From contig PHBZ01000021.1 of NCBI GenBank assembly GCA_002840755.1, positions 1 through 64,000 of the forward strand: a DNA stretch of 64,000 nucleotides, read 5' to 3'. The notes under the pieces were generated by a model that saw only the letters and a list, made by a program, of their open reading frames with translations, searched no databases and had not been told where the DNA came from. Shown in pieces: positions 63,079 to 64,000 of the stretch. The translations under genes and the position numbers were made by a program. Origin of the DNA: Chloroflexi bacterium HGW-Chloroflexi-10 (GTDB lineage Bacteria; Chloroflexota; Anaerolineae; Anaerolineales; Anaerolineaceae). Every line of letters starts with the position of its first letter. Position 1 is the first letter of the stretch.

Positions 63079-63933
63079 TTATTCGTTGAGGAAGGATTCG
63101 TCAAAAAAGCTAATGCAGATAGCACCTGGACCGGCATGGGTGACAATAGATGCGCACTGGTTATAGATTGGTATTTCTGATATCCCTAACTCAAGTTTTA
63201 GTTTTTCTGCAATTTCAACAGATAGATCTTCAGCAGAAGCTTGAACGATATTTAATCGAGAATCAGGTGCTGCCCGATAAATTTTTGTAGACAATTCAAT
63301 CATCCTGGCTAATGCCTTGTGCCGGGTACGTTGATTTTCGAAAGGTGTTATAACTCCATTTCTCAGGGTTAATATTGGACGTAATTGCAGAATTCCACCC
63401 AGCAACGCTTTGGCATTTCCAATACGGCCCCCTTTTGCCAGATATTCCAGAGTATCCACCATAAAGAAGAGCCGCTCGTGGCGACGTTTTTCTACCAATT
63501 TTTCTGCAATTTCTGTTGCACCCATTCCTGCCTGAGCCCATTCGTACGCCATCAATACCAGATTTGCCAAGCCGCCAGCAACGGTACGGGTATCTACAAT
63601 ATGGATATTTGCTTCAGGAAAATCCTGAGCAGCAACAGTAGCGCTGCGAAAAGTACCACTTATTTCGTTTGATGGGCAAACAACAACTATACTATCGCCG
63701 GTTGCCAAAATCTCTTCAAAGATAGGATGGTATAACAATGGTGGAGGAGCGGCTGTTTGGGGATAAATTGGAGACTCCTTTAACATCTTAATAAAGGTAG
63801 TTGTATCCAATTCGGTATCATCCCGGTAGGATTTTTCACCAATATTAATTATTTGCGGCAAAATTGGAATGTTTAGCTCTTTGCACAAAGCCTGTGGTAA
63901 TACGCAGGTTGTATCAGCAATAATCCGAACCAT
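63079..63933 (-). CDS. DegV-family fatty-acid-binding protein
   Basis: A 284-residue DegV protein. N-terminal IIADTTCVLPQALCKELNI, then SYRDDTELDTTTF, QTAAPPP, the VVCPSNEISGTFRSA segment with the conserved SGT, and IVDTRTVAGG. Such proteins bind fatty acids; in Firmicutes they serve as FakB subunits feeding acyl chains to the kinase FakA. No fakA is in view. ATG follows AAGGAG. It faces left, with 169 bp between its stop and the RNA promoter. The 67 bp to the right edge are AT-rich and hold only its upstream region. Confidence 0.9.
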   Translation of the reverse strand: MVRIIADTTCVLPQALCKELNIPILPQIINIGEKSYRDDTELDTTTFIKMLKESPIYPQTAAPPPLLYHPIFEEILATGDSIVVVCPSNEISGTFRSATVAAQDFPEANIHIVDTRTVAGGLANLVLMAYEWAQAGMGATEIAEKLVEKRRHERLFFMVDTLEYLAKGGRIGNAKALLGGILQLRPILTLRNGVITPFENQRTRHKALARMIELSTKIYRAAPDSRLNIVQASAEDLSVEIAEKLKLELGISEIPIYNQCASIVTHAGPGAICISFFDESFLNE

Positions 63934-64000
63934 AAATAAACTCCTTGTTTAATACGAAAGAAATAATGAATATCAATAAATATAGAATATGAATGACTAT

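Overview
The window looks like a chromosomal segment of a mesophilic Chloroflexota bacterium, most likely class Anaerolineae. This assignment is an inference. It rests on a MalT-like STAND ATPase carrying a BTAD (SARP-type) output domain, a bacterial mevalonate-pathway decarboxylase of the kind known from Roseiflexus, many small lineage-type membrane proteins, moderate GC, and dispersed palindromic intergenic repeats. I found no rRNA, tRNA, CRISPR array, transposase or phage gene.

Region 1 (1-10.3 kb): a tandem non-coding repeat and terminators; a minus-strand pair made of a frameshifted MFS transporter and a YqeK-like HD hydrolase; a channel-like membrane protein; a heterodimeric ABC exporter with one degenerate ATP site; a membrane protein; a divergent histidine-phosphatase-like protein; and a methyltransferase.

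Region 2 (10.4-26.8 kb): a large BTAD/STAND regulator followed by 13 co-directional genes ending in a strong terminator. Eight encode CoA-thioester enzymes or hydrolases: an SDR, a KAS III-like protein lacking two of its three catalytic residues, a CoA-transferase, two alpha/beta hydrolases, a thiolase with its DUF35 partner, and a MaoC-type hydratase. Five encode a complete LivKGFHM-type importer, with a hairpin between the binding protein and the first ATPase gene and an oversized LivH. I read this as an uptake-plus-degradation module for a carboxylic acid or amide handled as its CoA ester. The substrate cannot be read from the sequence.

Region 3 (26.8-42.4 kb): an AlkX-type (QxD) DNA glycosylase, a PH-domain protein with a PrsW protease, an M24 peptidase / SCP2 / TetR operon, an orphan sugar-type ABC ATPase, a UvrA-like protein without the UvrB-binding domain coupled to a serine hydrolase, gpmA, a DUF1461 protein coupled to a membrane-fused spermidine-synthase-like protein, an array of palindromic repeats, and bifunctional NAD(P)HX repair enzyme Nnr.

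Region 4 (42.4-64 kb): mostly housekeeping genes. These are YtxH and DUF948-like envelope proteins, pth, mfd and uvrB (translation and DNA repair), a polytopic PTPS-related protein, acylphosphatase, a gluzincin-like protease, a HEAT-repeat protein, an RseP-type protease, a GHMP decarboxylase, an rRNA methyltransferase, a YgiQ radical-SAM protein, a divergent phosphofructokinase, a cytidylate-kinase-like protein, a small nuclease-fold protein, hpt and DegV. Between hpt and degV lies a stretch of about 220 nt without a gene. On the minus strand it has a near-consensus promoter (TTGACT, 17 nt, TATAAT) followed exactly by a closed three-way-junction RNA fold. This is the best candidate here for an undescribed RNA gene.
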